Origin: Algoriphagus sp.
Lineage (GTDB): Bacteria > Bacteroidota > Bacteroidia > Cytophagales > Cyclobacteriaceae
NCBI RefSeq assembly: GCF_030694375.1
Contig: NZ_JAUXYL010000040.1
Span: forward strand, 186,001 to 250,000
Direction: 5' to 3'
DNA: 64,000 bases
Made by a program: the position numbers and the translations under genes. This document shows, piece after piece, positions 16,946 through 25,936 of the stretch. Position 1 is the first letter of the stretch. Each line of letters starts with the position of its first letter. Under the pieces are notes generated by a model. That model searched no databases, was not told the origin of the DNA, and saw only the letters and a list, made by a program, of their open reading frames with translations.

Positions 16946-17104
16946 ATGAGTAAGAATAAAAAAATCTTCCTTGCCCTGTTTGTTATTTTCATGCTGATCA
17001 TGCTCTGGATCGGTTATGATATTTCACAGCGTACCACCTTTCCGGGTTCTAAAGGCAACCTGAAAGAACGGATCTCGACAGAGGTAGAAACCGAAAAAAA
17101 ATGA
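16946..17104 (+). CDS. Small membrane-anchored hypothetical protein (52 aa)
   Basis: ATG 16946 to TGA 17104 encodes 52 residues with a basic N-terminus (MSKNKK), one hydrophobic helix (about 7-25) and a charged tail. Its stop overlaps the start of the DUF2452 gene in an ATGA arrangement, which strongly suggests it is translated and coupled. I do not recognise the family. It was found by reading upstream of 17101, since it is short. Confidence 0.65.
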   Translation: MSKNKKIFLALFVIFMLIMLWIGYDISQRTTFPGSKGNLKERISTEVETEKK

Positions 17105-17559
17105 CCGGAAAAAAAATAGATGTAGATAAGCTCGATTTAGAGCGCATGAAAGAGAAAATCACCGAAACGCCGGGAATTCTTCCTTATGCGCATCACTCAG
17201 GTAGTGCTATAATCAAACCTGAAGACAAGGGGAAAATAACCGGTCGTGCTGTAGCCGCCATGCATAGTCAAACTGATATGCAAATGGCTCAAATCTATGA
17301 TCAGATGCGCCTATTGGCTGATCAAGCTAAGAAAATCCAATCAAGAATTGAAGTTTCAGAGCGAATCTATCAGGCATCCATTGCCTTCGAACCGCTGATC
17401 AACCATCGCTATTTTTTATATCAAAAAGCGGACGGCTCTGACTTTATGAGTATGATTGGGCCGGAGGAATGGGGAAGAAAAAAAGATTGGGCTGCTTTTG
17501 TAGCCGAAATCAAACTTCTTGCGGATCATACCTGGGAGATTCTTAGAGAAAATAGTTAA
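17101..17559 (+). CDS. DUF2452 domain protein
   Basis: A 152-residue soluble protein whose sequence PGILPYAHHSGSAIIKPEDKGK and later IYQASIAFEPLINHRYFLY match DUF2452, a family of unknown function common in Bacteroidota. A coiled-coil-like helix spans roughly 55-100. The start overlaps the preceding small membrane protein (ATGA), and the next gene begins two bases after the stop codon, so the three genes form one tight operon. Confidence 0.8.
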   Translation: MTGKKIDVDKLDLERMKEKITETPGILPYAHHSGSAIIKPEDKGKITGRAVAAMHSQTDMQMAQIYDQMRLLADQAKKIQSRIEVSERIYQASIAFEPLINHRYFLYQKADGSDFMSMIGPEEWGRKKDWAAFVAEIKLLADHTWEILRENS

Positions 17560-17561
17560 CG

Positions 17562-18206
17562 ATGGAACATCTAATGTCACGTCAGCTCGATCTAATTCTT
17601 AAGGAAGCTGGTGCGGATTACCATTGGCTATTTGAGTTGGAAACCAACCCTAAATTCCTTGATCAAAAGGCTAAAGCCTGGCTAAACGAAATTTTTAATG
17701 AAATGGGAGGCACGGGGAGTTTTCCCTTGCTGGAAAAACTCAAATTTGATTTCAAAATTGGCAGATACTTGATCCTTTGGGATGATGAGCTACATTTCAA
17801 CCGCTACCGTCTTGGAACTTTTCGCTCAGAGATGTATTCGGAATGGACCTTTCCTTTTGCGGAAGGACATCGGAGACTTTGCAGGACTTTCGAAAAAGAA
17901 TGTCTAAAAGCTGGTTTGCAGCAGCGAGTTTGGAATGGTCCCCCTGTTGCAAAAAATGTATTTGGTGAGGCTTCGGAGTCAGGCGATTTCAGTGGAAACG
18001 GATCTACAGGTTGGAAACTGACAGCATACAATGATGCCCAATATGACCTGCAGATCCGGCTACATGGGTATAAGTTGATTCGACTTTCCCCTTATGAAAC
18101 CTTGATGACGGGTGGTTCACTCAAGCGATTGGATCAATTGCTCATTAATCCTAAGGAAGAACAGCGGCAGATGCTATATAATTGGCTGATGCGGAAAGTA
18201 GGGTAG
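17562..18206 (+). CDS. Hypothetical protein in DUF2452 operon (214 aa)
   Basis: A soluble 214-residue protein with no signal peptide or membrane helix and no motif I recognise. It contains several aromatic-rich stretches (GRYLILWDDELHFNRYRLGTF) and two Cys near the middle. It begins two bases after the DUF2452 gene; an alternative ATG lies four codons downstream at 17574. Genomic linkage suggests function together with DUF2452, otherwise unknown. Confidence 0.7.
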   Translation: MEHLMSRQLDLILKEAGADYHWLFELETNPKFLDQKAKAWLNEIFNEMGGTGSFPLLEKLKFDFKIGRYLILWDDELHFNRYRLGTFRSEMYSEWTFPFAEGHRRLCRTFEKECLKAGLQQRVWNGPPVAKNVFGEASESGDFSGNGSTGWKLTAYNDAQYDLQIRLHGYKLIRLSPYETLMTGGSLKRLDQLLINPKEEQRQMLYNWLMRKVG

Positions 18207-18308
18207 TAGTAGGGGTAACAAGTATTAAGGCACTAGTAACTAGACTTGAGAGGCAAAAGGTCAAATTTGTGAATGGTAAAAAGAAAGTTGTGAGGGGTAG
18301 CGAGAAAA

Positions 18309-18926
18309 TTATGCAAATAAGCCAAAGATCTCCCGTTCGATTTTTTCTACGATAAAGGAAAAATCCTCCGGACGCTCCACAAAGTCCAGATCATTCACAT
18401 CCACAATCAGGAGTTTTCCTTCTTTATAACCGGCAATCCAGTCTTCGTAATGTGAATTTAGATTTTTCAGGTAATCGATCCGCATTGCAGTCTCATAGCT
18501 TCTGCCGCGCTTTTCGATCTGGCCAACAAGCTTTGGGATATCTGCTTTCAAATAAATCAGAAGATCAGGAGCCTTGACATGTGTGATCATGGAATCAAAT
18601 AAGGTCTTGTAATTCCAGTAATCCCGCTCAGTTAAAAGCTTGCTTTTATACAGGTTTGCTGCAAAAATGTAGGCATCCTCGTAGATGGTTCGATCCTGAA
18701 TCGTGGATTGAGAATTTTCCTGAATTTTTCGGATTTGGTTATAACGGGAATTGAGGAAATAAACCTGCAAGTGAAAAGCCCAGCGCTTCATGTCTTCATA
18801 GAAATCCGGCAGGTATGGATTCTGGTCAACTGCTTCAAATTCCGCCCTCCATCCGTAGTGCTTTGCGAGTTTTTCTGTCAGCGTGGTTTTACCGCTTCCT
18901 ATATTTCCTGATACAGCTAAATGCAT
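18309..18926 (-). CDS. Deoxynucleoside kinase
   Basis: A 205-residue kinase of the dCK/dGK/TK2-like family, which phosphorylates deoxynucleosides for salvage. The P-loop SGNIGSGKTT lies at 6-15, substrate and lid patterns follow as QDRTIYEDAYIFA and KRGRSYE, and the family helix FHLQVYFLNSRYNQI is present. Position in front of it on the same strand is 3-hydroxyacyl-CoA dehydrogenase, 18 bases away, so the pair is probably co-transcribed. The specific base preference cannot be read. Confidence 0.9.
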   Translation of the reverse strand: MHLAVSGNIGSGKTTLTEKLAKHYGWRAEFEAVDQNPYLPDFYEDMKRWAFHLQVYFLNSRYNQIRKIQENSQSTIQDRTIYEDAYIFAANLYKSKLLTERDYWNYKTLFDSMITHVKAPDLLIYLKADIPKLVGQIEKRGRSYETAMRIDYLKNLNSHYEDWIAGYKEGKLLIVDVNDLDFVERPEDFSFIVEKIEREIFGLFA

Positions 18927-18944
18927 GTCTTTCTGCTTAATTAA

Positions 18945-19835
18945 TTATTTGAAAAATCTGGGAGCTACTACCAACTCCTTGCTTCCGACGGTGTACTGAT
19001 AGAAGCCTTCACCCGTTTTCACGCCTTTGAACCCTGCCTCAACCATGTTCACCAAAAGCGGACATGGAGCATATTTTGGATTACCGAAGCCTTCGTGAAG
19101 TACTTTTAAAATTGACAGGCAAACATCCAATCCGATAAAATCAGCCAACTGAAGCGGACCCATCGGATGCGCCATTCCCAGTTTCATGACCGTATCGATC
19201 TCTGCCACTCCTGCCACACCTTCAAAAAGGCTGTAAATGGCCTCATTGATCATAGGCATCAAAATCCGATTTGCTACAAATCCCGGATAGTCATTGACTT
19301 CTACGGGATCTTTGGAAAGATTTCGGGAGAGATTCATCACCGTTTTAGTTACCTCATCGGAAGTTGCGTACCCGCGAATCACTTCCACCAACTTCATCAC
19401 CGGCACGGGATTCATAAAGTGCATTCCAATTACCTGAGTAGGACGTTTGGTCACTGCTGCGATTTTGGTAATCGAAATGGAAGAAGTATTGGATGCGAGT
19501 ATGGCTTTGGGAGGAGAAAATTGATCCAATTGACGGAAAATATCCAACTTGAGGGTCATATTTTCAGTAGCAGCTTCCACGACCAAGTCTGCCTGCTTTA
19601 CACCATCCTCCAAACTGGTAAAAGTCGAAATTCGAGAAAGGGAAGCGTCTTTTTCCTCCTGTGAAATCGCGCCTTTTGCTAACTGACGATCCATATTTTT
19701 AGAGATGGTAGTCAGGGCCTTTTCCAGAAATTCAGATTTGATATCGATAAGGGAAACTTCATATCCATGCTGCGCAAAAATGTGGGCGATTCCATTTCCC
19801 ATGGTGCCGGAACCAACGACTGAGATTGATTTCAT
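18945..19835 (-). CDS. 3-hydroxybutyryl-CoA dehydrogenase
   Basis: A 296-residue 3-hydroxyacyl-CoA dehydrogenase with an N-terminal Rossmann motif GSGTMGNGIA (8-17), the acidic end of strand two (SLIDIK), the catalytic-site segment GMHFMNPVPVMKLVEVI and the C-terminal signature VNRILMPMINEAIY. It oxidises 3-hydroxyacyl-CoA with NAD(P) in fatty-acid or butanoate metabolism. A candidate promoter lies at 19908-19938, and AAACCCAAA occurs 32 bases before the start. A CoA-transferase pair for acetoacetate lies further away at 40227-41585. Confidence 0.92.
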   Translation of the reverse strand: MKSISVVGSGTMGNGIAHIFAQHGYEVSLIDIKSEFLEKALTTISKNMDRQLAKGAISQEEKDASLSRISTFTSLEDGVKQADLVVEAATENMTLKLDIFRQLDQFSPPKAILASNTSSISITKIAAVTKRPTQVIGMHFMNPVPVMKLVEVIRGYATSDEVTKTVMNLSRNLSKDPVEVNDYPGFVANRILMPMINEAIYSLFEGVAGVAEIDTVMKLGMAHPMGPLQLADFIGLDVCLSILKVLHEGFGNPKYAPCPLLVNMVEAGFKGVKTGEGFYQYTVGSKELVVAPRFFK

Positions 19836-19907
19836 AAGACTTTGATTACAAGTGTTAAACGTTATGATTTGGGTTTATTTTGGCTTTAGGACTTATTCTA
19901 CAGCCCT

Positions 19908-19938
19908 CAAAACTAAGTCTAAGCAGGTCCATATCCAA
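19908..19938 (-). promoter_or_regulatory. Candidate Bacteroidota-type promoter of the 3-hydroxyacyl-CoA dehydrogenase gene
   Basis: Read on the minus strand, TAGTTTTG (19915 to 19908) matches the -7 consensus TAnnTTTG. A TTG (19938 to 19936) lies 20 bases upstream of it, in the place of the -33 element. The distance to the start codon at 19835 leaves a leader of about 65 bases containing AAACCCAAA. Confidence 0.4.
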
Positions 19939-20083
19939 TTCAAACCCGTGCTTTTGCGACTTTGTTTGTCAGAGAAAAGCACAGCGTCGAATGTATTAAT
20001 CGCTACCTTTGAACTATGAAATCGAGGAGGAGACCATTGACAAAGTCTATTGAATATCTTCTGGCTCAGATTCCTGCAGATCT

Positions 20084-20099
20084 CCCGATAGTGATCGGG
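20084..20099 (+). repeat. Short hairpin CCCGAT-AGTG-ATCGGG
   Basis: Six-base perfect arms around a four-base loop, 31 bases before the cvfB start. No T run follows, so it is not a typical terminator. A -7-like box TACCTTTG lies at 20004-20011, which would put this hairpin inside the cvfB leader, where it could affect translation; or it is a fragment of a dispersed repeat. Confidence 0.35.
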
Positions 20100-20130
20100 C
20101 GTATGGCCTCAAAAAATCAATTATACTAAT

Positions 20131-20964
20131 ATGAAGGAACTTGGTCTGATCAACAAGTTGAAAATAAATCGATTCACAGACTTCGGTGCGTATTTGGCGC
20201 TCAGTGATGGAGGAGAGGTACTTTTGCCAAAAGGATACCTTACCGGAGAGGAGAAAGAAGGGGATGTAGTTGAAGTATTTGTTTATACAGACAGTGAAGA
20301 TAGACCCGTGGCCGTTACACAAAAGCCATTGGCACTGTTAGATGATTTTGCAGTTTTGGAGGCCAAGGAGGTGACAAAGTTTGGGGCTTTTATGGATTGG
20401 GGTTTGCCAAAGGATCTTTTTGTGCCCAATGGAGAGATGGCCAAAAATATGGAGATCGGTCAAAAATATTTGATTCGGGTTTGTGTAGATTTTAAAAGCA
20501 CTCGTTTGATTGGGGTCAGTAAATACCGGGATTTTATAAATCCAGCTCCTCAGGATTTCGAACCTGGAAATGAGGTAGAAGGATTGATATTTGAAAAAAC
20601 CGATCTTGGATACAAGGTGCTCATTGATGACCAATACGAAGGGCTTATTTTCTCAAATGAAGTATTTCAGCCTCTTGAGATAGGTTCGACTCGAAAGCTT
20701 TGGATAAAAAAGCGTCGTGATGATGGAAGGTTGGATCTTCAGGTTTTGCCTGTTGGAAGGGTTAAGTACGATGAAGGATCTGAAAAAATCCTCTCTATTT
20801 TAGAAGAAAAGGGCTTTTTGCCCCTGCATGATAAATCTGATCCTGCAGAAATTCAAGCCATCCTGGGCATGTCAAAAAAGCATTTCAAGCAATGCATAGG
20901 ACAACTATTTAAAGCTCGGCAAATAGTGATTGGTCCAGATGGAATTTCAGTGAGCAGGGACTAA
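20131..20964 (+). CDS. cvfB: CvfB-type S1 RNA-binding protein
   Basis: A 277-residue cytosolic RNA-binding protein with three consecutive S1-like beta-barrels (about 4-62, 67-130 and 148-210) and a C-terminal winged helix (about 220-275). The pattern FTDFGAYLALSDGGEVLLPKGY and KFGAFMDWGLPKDLFVP is characteristic of CvfB/YitL. In firmicutes CvfB affects expression of virulence genes; here a general RNA role is all that can be inferred. Its last four bases overlap the convergent ArsC-like gene. Confidence 0.87.
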   Translation: MKELGLINKLKINRFTDFGAYLALSDGGEVLLPKGYLTGEEKEGDVVEVFVYTDSEDRPVAVTQKPLALLDDFAVLEAKEVTKFGAFMDWGLPKDLFVPNGEMAKNMEIGQKYLIRVCVDFKSTRLIGVSKYRDFINPAPQDFEPGNEVEGLIFEKTDLGYKVLIDDQYEGLIFSNEVFQPLEIGSTRKLWIKKRRDDGRLDLQVLPVGRVKYDEGSEKILSILEEKGFLPLHDKSDPAEIQAILGMSKKHFKQCIGQLFKARQIVIGPDGISVSRD

Positions 20965-21320
20965 TCCAATTTGAGAATATCGCTGGGTGTTCTGCATAAG
21001 ATTGCCTTGTTTTTGAAAATGGCAATCGGAGATTTGATCAAGTGAGGAAACTTTGAAAGAATGGTCAACCAACCTTCATCGTCCCAATTTTTGCCAGCAA
21101 TATGAAGCTGGTAGTCTGGATGGGCACGGTTTAGAAGGTCCTTAGGTCGTAAATTCAGCATGGTGAGAATCTGATCCCACTGCGTGGCTGTGATTTTTTC
21201 TTTCATTACGTCAATTTCATTGACAAATTTTGTCAAGGTTTTTGCGTAAGCCTTAGTTTGCTTATCAATGATTTGAGAAGGACTATGGTAGAAATACAGT
21301 TCTGATGGATGGACTCTCAT
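20961..21320 (-). CDS. ArsC/Spx-like thioredoxin-fold protein without the catalytic Cys
   Basis: A 119-residue protein whose organisation (LYFYHSPSQIIDKQTKAYAK, then LLNRAHPDYQ, then ILSKFPHLIKSPIAI near the cis-Pro position) resembles the arsenate reductase/Spx family. The N-terminal CxxxxxR loop of true arsenate reductases is absent: the equivalent segment is HSPSQIID and the only Cys is near the C-terminus (ILCRTP). It is therefore unlikely to reduce arsenate and may act as a binding or regulatory protein. It is convergent with and overlaps cvfB by four bases. Family assignment is moderate. Confidence 0.6.
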   Translation of the reverse strand: MRVHPSELYFYHSPSQIIDKQTKAYAKTLTKFVNEIDVMKEKITATQWDQILTMLNLRPKDLLNRAHPDYQLHIAGKNWDDEGWLTILSKFPHLIKSPIAIFKNKAILCRTPSDILKLD

Positions 21321-21390
21321 AGCTTTTTTGATTAGTTTCTATTTAAGTTAGTGAATATTACAATAAATTGAAAATCAAATATTTGTAAAA

Positions 21391-21885
21391 TTGAAAGTAG
21401 ACCTTGAAAAATTTTCCAGAGAGAGTAAATCTGATTTTTTAGGCAACAAAAAGCTTAAAGAAAAGCTCAAAAACACCAAACCAAAAAATCTTGATTCAAT
21501 CTTCCTTCAACATCATGAGGATGCCTTCAACGAAATCAATTGTCTAGACTGCGCAAATTGTTGTAAAACCACAAGTCCGATATTTATTCAGACTGATATA
21601 GATCGGCTTGCCAAAGTTTTCAGGATGAAAAGCAGCCAATTTATTGACGAATACCTGCATCGGGATGAGGAAAGTGATTATGTGTTAAATACTTCCCCTT
21701 GTCCTTTTTTAGGTTCTGATAATAAGTGTCTTGTCTATGAAGATCGTCCCAAGGCCTGCCGTGAATACCCACATACAAATAGGAAAAACATGCTCGGTAT
21801 TTTGGACCTATCCTTGAAAAATACCTTGGTATGTCCTGCTGTTTTCAAAATTTTTTACGAGATCGGCAAAGATTATAGGAAGTAA
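21391..21885 (+). CDS. YkgJ-family cysteine-cluster protein
   Basis: A 164-residue protein with the Cys-rich pattern CLDCANCCKT (about 50-59) followed by CPFLGSDNKCLVYEDRPKAC, matching the YkgJ/UPF0153 zinc- or iron-chelating family of unknown function. No in-frame ATG is available before the conserved core, so TTG 21391 (LKVDLEKFSRESKS reading, initiated with Met) is the likely start. It is divergent from the ArsC-like gene and lies 44 bases upstream of the ROK gene. Confidence 0.8.
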   Translation: MKVDLEKFSRESKSDFLGNKKLKEKLKNTKPKNLDSIFLQHHEDAFNEINCLDCANCCKTTSPIFIQTDIDRLAKVFRMKSSQFIDEYLHRDEESDYVLNTSPCPFLGSDNKCLVYEDRPKACREYPHTNRKNMLGILDLSLKNTLVCPAVFKIFYEIGKDYRK

Positions 21886-21929
21886 ACTGTTTCTTTTGCT
21901 TTTTTAACAATCAAACCTATAATTAAACT

Positions 21930-22862
21930 ATGAGCAAGCAGGATTCTCTTTTTTTGGGAGTAGATGTCGGAGGCACGCACCTGAAGATTGGACTGGTAGA
22001 TCGAGAAGGCAATATGCTTGACTTCCAAAAAGAAGACACGACCCCATACAGAGATCATCCAGATGGCTTTGGAAAGTGTTTTATTGAAGGATTAGGGAAG
22101 TATTTAAAAAAATATCCAGAGGTCGAGAAAGTTGGAATTGGCTTACCCGGCATGATCTCAAAAGATAGAACTACACCTCTTGAAATCCCCGCAATTCCGA
22201 ATCTAAATGGATTTCCATTGAAGTCAGGATTGCTGGAAAAATATCCAAAGCATGAATTTTATATGGAAAATGATGCTGCAGCTGCGGCCATCGGTGAATT
22301 CTACTACGGTAAGGGTGATGTTGCTGAAAATTTTCTTTTCATCACCATGGGTACCGGTATCGGAAGTGCTTTGATTTTGGAAGGACAAGTATTTAAAGGC
22401 TCAAGAGGGAATGCCCTCGAAATGGGTCACATGCTTTCCCGAGGAAATGCCGGATTGGAAACCTTGGTAGGTAGAAACGGAATTCTTCGCATTATGGATA
22501 ATCTCATTTCAGCATACCCTGAAAAGGCCGGAGAATTGATAGGCAAAGAACTCGGAACGCATCTATTGGTGGATACAGCCAAAACCGGAAATGAGGTTTC
22601 CCTAATGGTATTTAAGGAAGTCGCTCAAATTCTCAGTGAGTCAATCGTCTCTACAGTCCGAATTTTGGATGTGACGGATGTCTATTTTGGAGGAGGAATA
22701 TCCGCCGGACTGGAGTTTATGATGCCTACGATCGAGTATAACACGCGAAAGTTTTTGACACCCTATTACGTCAAGGACTTAAAACTCAAGAAAGCTACGC
22801 TGGAAAATAATGCAGGTACACTAGGTGCTGCAGCTCTTTGTTTTATGGGTTCAGGGTTGTGA
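21930..22862 (+). CDS. ROK family sugar kinase-like protein lacking the zinc motif
   Basis: A 310-residue ASKHA-fold protein. The phosphate-1 motif GVDVGGTHLKIG (10-21), GIGLPGMIS (69-77), ENDAAAAA (113-120) and TMGTGIGSAL (139-148) are all present. The ROK zinc site CxCGxxxC, expected after the GH of EMGHML (about 165-170), is replaced by SRGNAGLE, as in some polyphosphate glucokinases. It probably phosphorylates glucose or another hexose in the cytosol, but the donor and substrate are not certain. The 3' end overlaps the convergent lipoprotein gene by 20 bases. Confidence 0.87.
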   Translation: MSKQDSLFLGVDVGGTHLKIGLVDREGNMLDFQKEDTTPYRDHPDGFGKCFIEGLGKYLKKYPEVEKVGIGLPGMISKDRTTPLEIPAIPNLNGFPLKSGLLEKYPKHEFYMENDAAAAAIGEFYYGKGDVAENFLFITMGTGIGSALILEGQVFKGSRGNALEMGHMLSRGNAGLETLVGRNGILRIMDNLISAYPEKAGELIGKELGTHLLVDTAKTGNEVSLMVFKEVAQILSESIVSTVRILDVTDVYFGGGISAGLEFMMPTIEYNTRKFLTPYYVKDLKLKKATLENNAGTLGAAALCFMGSGL

Positions 22863-23229
22863 CCGTCACCTCAGACACTTTGCTGATTGCATTCATCCGA
22901 AAAAGAACTCGTAAGGGTTCTTTTTCAATTTCCACTCCTTCACAATCACCGCTAGGCTCAAGAAAGTAAAAGAAAAAGCTTTGGCTTTTATCGACCAACT
23001 CCACTCTATCGGGTCTTCCAAATGTTTTGATCAAGGCCTGGTTGTCTGCTCCCAAAAAATTGTTTTTTATTGCTTGAAACTCCTCTAGCTCCTGCATGCG
23101 AAGACCTTTACACCCATACCGGTCAGATTTCCAGTTTTCAAGATTGATTTTTCCTGCATCAACAGGTCCACTACAGGAAAAAACGGAAAGTACTAGGGTA
23201 ATTCCGACAAGGAAATATAATTTTTGCAT
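22843..23229 (-). CDS. Hypothetical lipoprotein (128 aa)
   Basis: A signal peptide with lipobox VFSC (Cys19) at the N-terminus marks a lipoprotein of about 110 mature residues. The segment FGRPDRVELVDKSQSFFFYFLEPSGDC resembles the short SmpA/OmlA-like beta-fold motif seen in small envelope lipoproteins, but I cannot assign the family firmly. Three further Cys may form disulfides. It converges on the ROK gene with a 20-base overlap. Confidence 0.72.
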   Translation of the reverse strand: MQKLYFLVGITLVLSVFSCSGPVDAGKINLENWKSDRYGCKGLRMQELEEFQAIKNNFLGADNQALIKTFGRPDRVELVDKSQSFFFYFLEPSGDCEGVEIEKEPLRVLFRMNAISKVSEVTVTTLNP

Positions 23230-23456
23230 AAGGCTAAGAATTTGTCTGTAAAGATGGGAGCAAAAACCGAGGCTTTCGCAAAATCAGTCAAGGGATTAAT
23301 TTATCAAACCAAAGGATTTTTTGACAGCGCGTTGAATTTCACGAGATTAAAAAATATCAGCATGTAACTGTCAGAATTATCACTTTATTGAACACTCGAT
23401 AAGCCCATTCTGTTTATTCAAATCGGTTATATTAGCGCCATAAATCACTAAAACAT

Positions 23457-23954
23457 ATGTATTACAGATTTGGAAAAGCATTCTACTTTCTTAGTATTTT
23501 GCTTTTCATCTTTATTCTCTTGTATTTCTACTCTGCACTTTCTGAGACCATTGGACTGAGTATCGATGAAAATGGACAGATTAGCAAAACTTGGGAAAAA
23601 GGAACGTTTTTCTACGCCATGATTGCAGCATTTGTGATTTTCAACGGAATCGTTCTTTATCCGCCCAAATCCCTTGAAACGAAATCAAATAAAAAGCTTC
23701 ATCGGATTTTCCCGATCGGAGATCCATACCGGGATTATTTTCTGACTTGGTTTTATTCTTTTGGTGGAGTGCTCAATTTCAGCTTGGCGCTTTTGGTGTT
23801 TTTTGTTCATTCAATTAACAATCAGAATGAAATTTCAACCAGTAAATTTTCATTTTTTTTCTACATGATGCCCGCATTCTTGGTAGTTTGGGTCATTGGA
23901 TTATTTGTCCTGCTGATCGGGAAATTTAAGCAGGTTCAAAAAGGAGTTTTATAA
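23457..23954 (+). CDS. Hypothetical inner-membrane protein (165 aa)
   Basis: Four hydrophobic segments are visible (about 8-28, 48-66, 95-118 and 130-155) with short charged loops. No family is recognised. It lies six bases upstream of parE on the same strand, so it could be co-transcribed with the topoisomerase IV genes, though a functional link is not implied. Confidence 0.7.
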   Translation: MYYRFGKAFYFLSILLFIFILLYFYSALSETIGLSIDENGQISKTWEKGTFFYAMIAAFVIFNGIVLYPPKSLETKSNKKLHRIFPIGDPYRDYFLTWFYSFGGVLNFSLALLVFFVHSINNQNEISTSKFSFFFYMMPAFLVVWVIGLFVLLIGKFKQVQKGVL

Positions 23955-23960
23955 AGCAAT

Positions 23961-25871
23961 ATGGCAGAACCAGTAAACTATACAGAAGACAGTATCAAAT
24001 CTCTGGACTGGCGGGAGCATATCCGCCTTCGTCCGGGAATGTATATCGGAAAATTGGGCGACGGAAGTGCTCAGGATGATGGTATTTACGTATTGGTGAA
24101 AGAAATCCTGGATAACTCCATCGATGAACACATGATGGGGAATGGAAGGAATATTGACGTCAAAATTTCCGAACACAAAGTGGAGATCAGGGATTACGGC
24201 CGGGGTATTCCTTTGGGAAAAGTGATCGACTGTGTATCCAAAATCAATACGGGAGGAAAATATGATTCAGGGGCCTTTCAAAAATCAGTTGGTCTGAATG
24301 GAGTAGGTACCAAAGCTGTAAATGCACTCTCAGACTTTTTCCGTGTTCAGTCCTTCCGCGACGGACAATCCAAGATGGCTGAATTTGAGAAAGGAATATT
24401 GGTCAATGATCCTCCGATTGGACCCTCATCTGAACGAAACGGTACTAGAGTCATTTTTTCTCCGGATGCTTCAATTTTCAAAAACTATCACTTTATACCC
24501 GAATATCTTGAAAATCAGATCTGGAATTACGCCTATCTGAATGCCGGTTTGACTATTAATTTTAACGGGAAAAAGTTTTTCTCTGATAGGGGACTTTATG
24601 ATCTGCTTTCCAATAAAATAGACGAGGAAAGTATTCGGTATCCTATCATTCATCTTAAAGGAACTGATATCGAAGTGGCAATTACGCACTCAGGATCCTA
24701 TGGAGAAGAGTATTATTCATTTGTCAATGGGCAATATACGACGCAGGGAGGGACTCACCTCGCTGCATTTCGAGAGGCGATAGTCAAGACTATTCGTGAA
24801 TTTTATAAGAAGGATTATGACTCCTCTGATATTCGTCAATCCGTAGTAGCAGCTATTGCCGTCCGTGTTCAGGAGCCCGTTTTTGAATCCCAAACCAAAA
24901 CAAAGCTCGGTTCTCAGAGTATTGGTGCGGATGGACCGACCCTTCGGACTTTTGTCAATGATTTCATGAAAACTGAGCTGGACAACTACCTGCACAAAAA
25001 CCCGGGCGTAGCCGATGCGCTATTGAAGCGCATTTTGCAATCCGAAAGAGAGCGAAAGGAAATTTCCGGAATTAAAAAATTGGCAAACGAGCGGGCTAAA
25101 AAAGCAAATCTTCATAACAAAAAGCTACGCGACTGTCGGGTTCATTATGACGATCCCAAAGCAAGCGAGGACGTGAAAAACAACTCGATGCTCTTCATTA
25201 CTGAAGGGGATTCGGCCTCCGGTTCGATAACAAAATCCAGAGATGTTCAGACTCAAGCGGTTTTTTCCCTTCGTGGCAAGCCACTCAATTGCTTTGGGAT
25301 GACCAAGAAGGTGGTCTACGAAAACGAGGAATTCAACCTTTTGCAGCATGCGCTGAATATTGAAGATGGGATCGAGAATCTCAGATATCGAAAGATTGTG
25401 ATCGCTACTGACGCAGACGTGGACGGGATGCACATTCGCTTGCTCATCATGACTTATTTCTTGCAGTTTTTTCCGGATTTGGTGAAAAACGGTCACTTAT
25501 TTATTCTCGATACTCCACTGTTCAGAGTGAGAAACAAGAAGGAAACGATCTATTGCTATTCCGATGAAGAGCGGCAGCGAGCAATCCATAAATTGGGGAG
25601 CAAGCCTGAAATCACTCGATTTAAGGGTTTGGGAGAAATTTCTCCTGAAGAGTTTGGAACGTTCATCGGTGAAAATATCCGTCTCGATCCGATTATTTTG
25701 AATAAAGAGACCAAGATTTCTGACTTGCTGACCTTCTATATGGGTAAAAACACTCCCGATCGGCAGATTTTCATCATCGATAATCTGAAAATTGAAAAGG
25801 ATCTGGCTTTGGATGACCCAAGAAAAGCAGAGGAAGAGGAAATTGAAGTAGCCTTACGGAATACATTCTGA
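23961..25871 (+). CDS. parE: DNA topoisomerase IV subunit B
   Basis: A 636-residue ATPase subunit of a type IIA topoisomerase, which decatenates daughter chromosomes. The GHKL ATPase region has [10 protein letters not shown] (about 49-58), [10 protein letters not shown] and [14 protein letters not shown]; the transducer follows; the TOPRIM domain carries the metal residues in EGDSASGS and [10 protein letters not shown]. The length and lack of a GyrB-type insertion, together with the adjacent parC gene, favour ParE over GyrB. It is followed by parC after 65 bases, a standard Bacteroidota arrangement. Confidence 0.93.
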   Translation: MAEPVNYTEDSIKSLDWREHIRLRPGMYIGKLGDGSAQDDGIYVLVKEILDNSIDEHMMGNGRNIDVKISEHKVEIRDYGRGIPLGKVIDCVSKINTGGKYDSGAFQKSVGLNGVGTKAVNALSDFFRVQSFRDGQSKMAEFEKGILVNDPPIGPSSERNGTRVIFSPDASIFKNYHFIPEYLENQIWNYAYLNAGLTINFNGKKFFSDRGLYDLLSNKIDEESIRYPIIHLKGTDIEVAITHSGSYGEEYYSFVNGQYTTQGGTHLAAFREAIVKTIREFYKKDYDSSDIRQSVVAAIAVRVQEPVFESQTKTKLGSQSIGADGPTLRTFVNDFMKTELDNYLHKNPGVADALLKRILQSERERKEISGIKKLANERAKKANLHNKKLRDCRVHYDDPKASEDVKNNSMLFITEGDSASGSITKSRDVQTQAVFSLRGKPLNCFGMTKKVVYENEEFNLLQHALNIEDGIENLRYRKIVIATDADVDGMHIRLLIMTYFLQFFPDLVKNGHLFILDTPLFRVRNKKETIYCYSDEERQRAIHKLGSKPEITRFKGLGEISPEEFGTFIGENIRLDPIILNKETKISDLLTFYMGKNTPDRQIFIIDNLKIEKDLALDDPRKAEEEEIEVALRNTF

Positions 25872-25936
25872 TTTTTTGGATTAAAAAAGATCTTATAGGT
25901 CAAAACCTAATTTTGGCTTCCTAAATCATTTAGAAA

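Noticed and set aside
20016..20129. A 37-residue open frame directly before cvfB
   Set aside because: A -7-like box ends at 20011, so a transcript starting there would begin at or after this ATG; composition is odd and contains the hairpin. More likely part of the cvfB leader.
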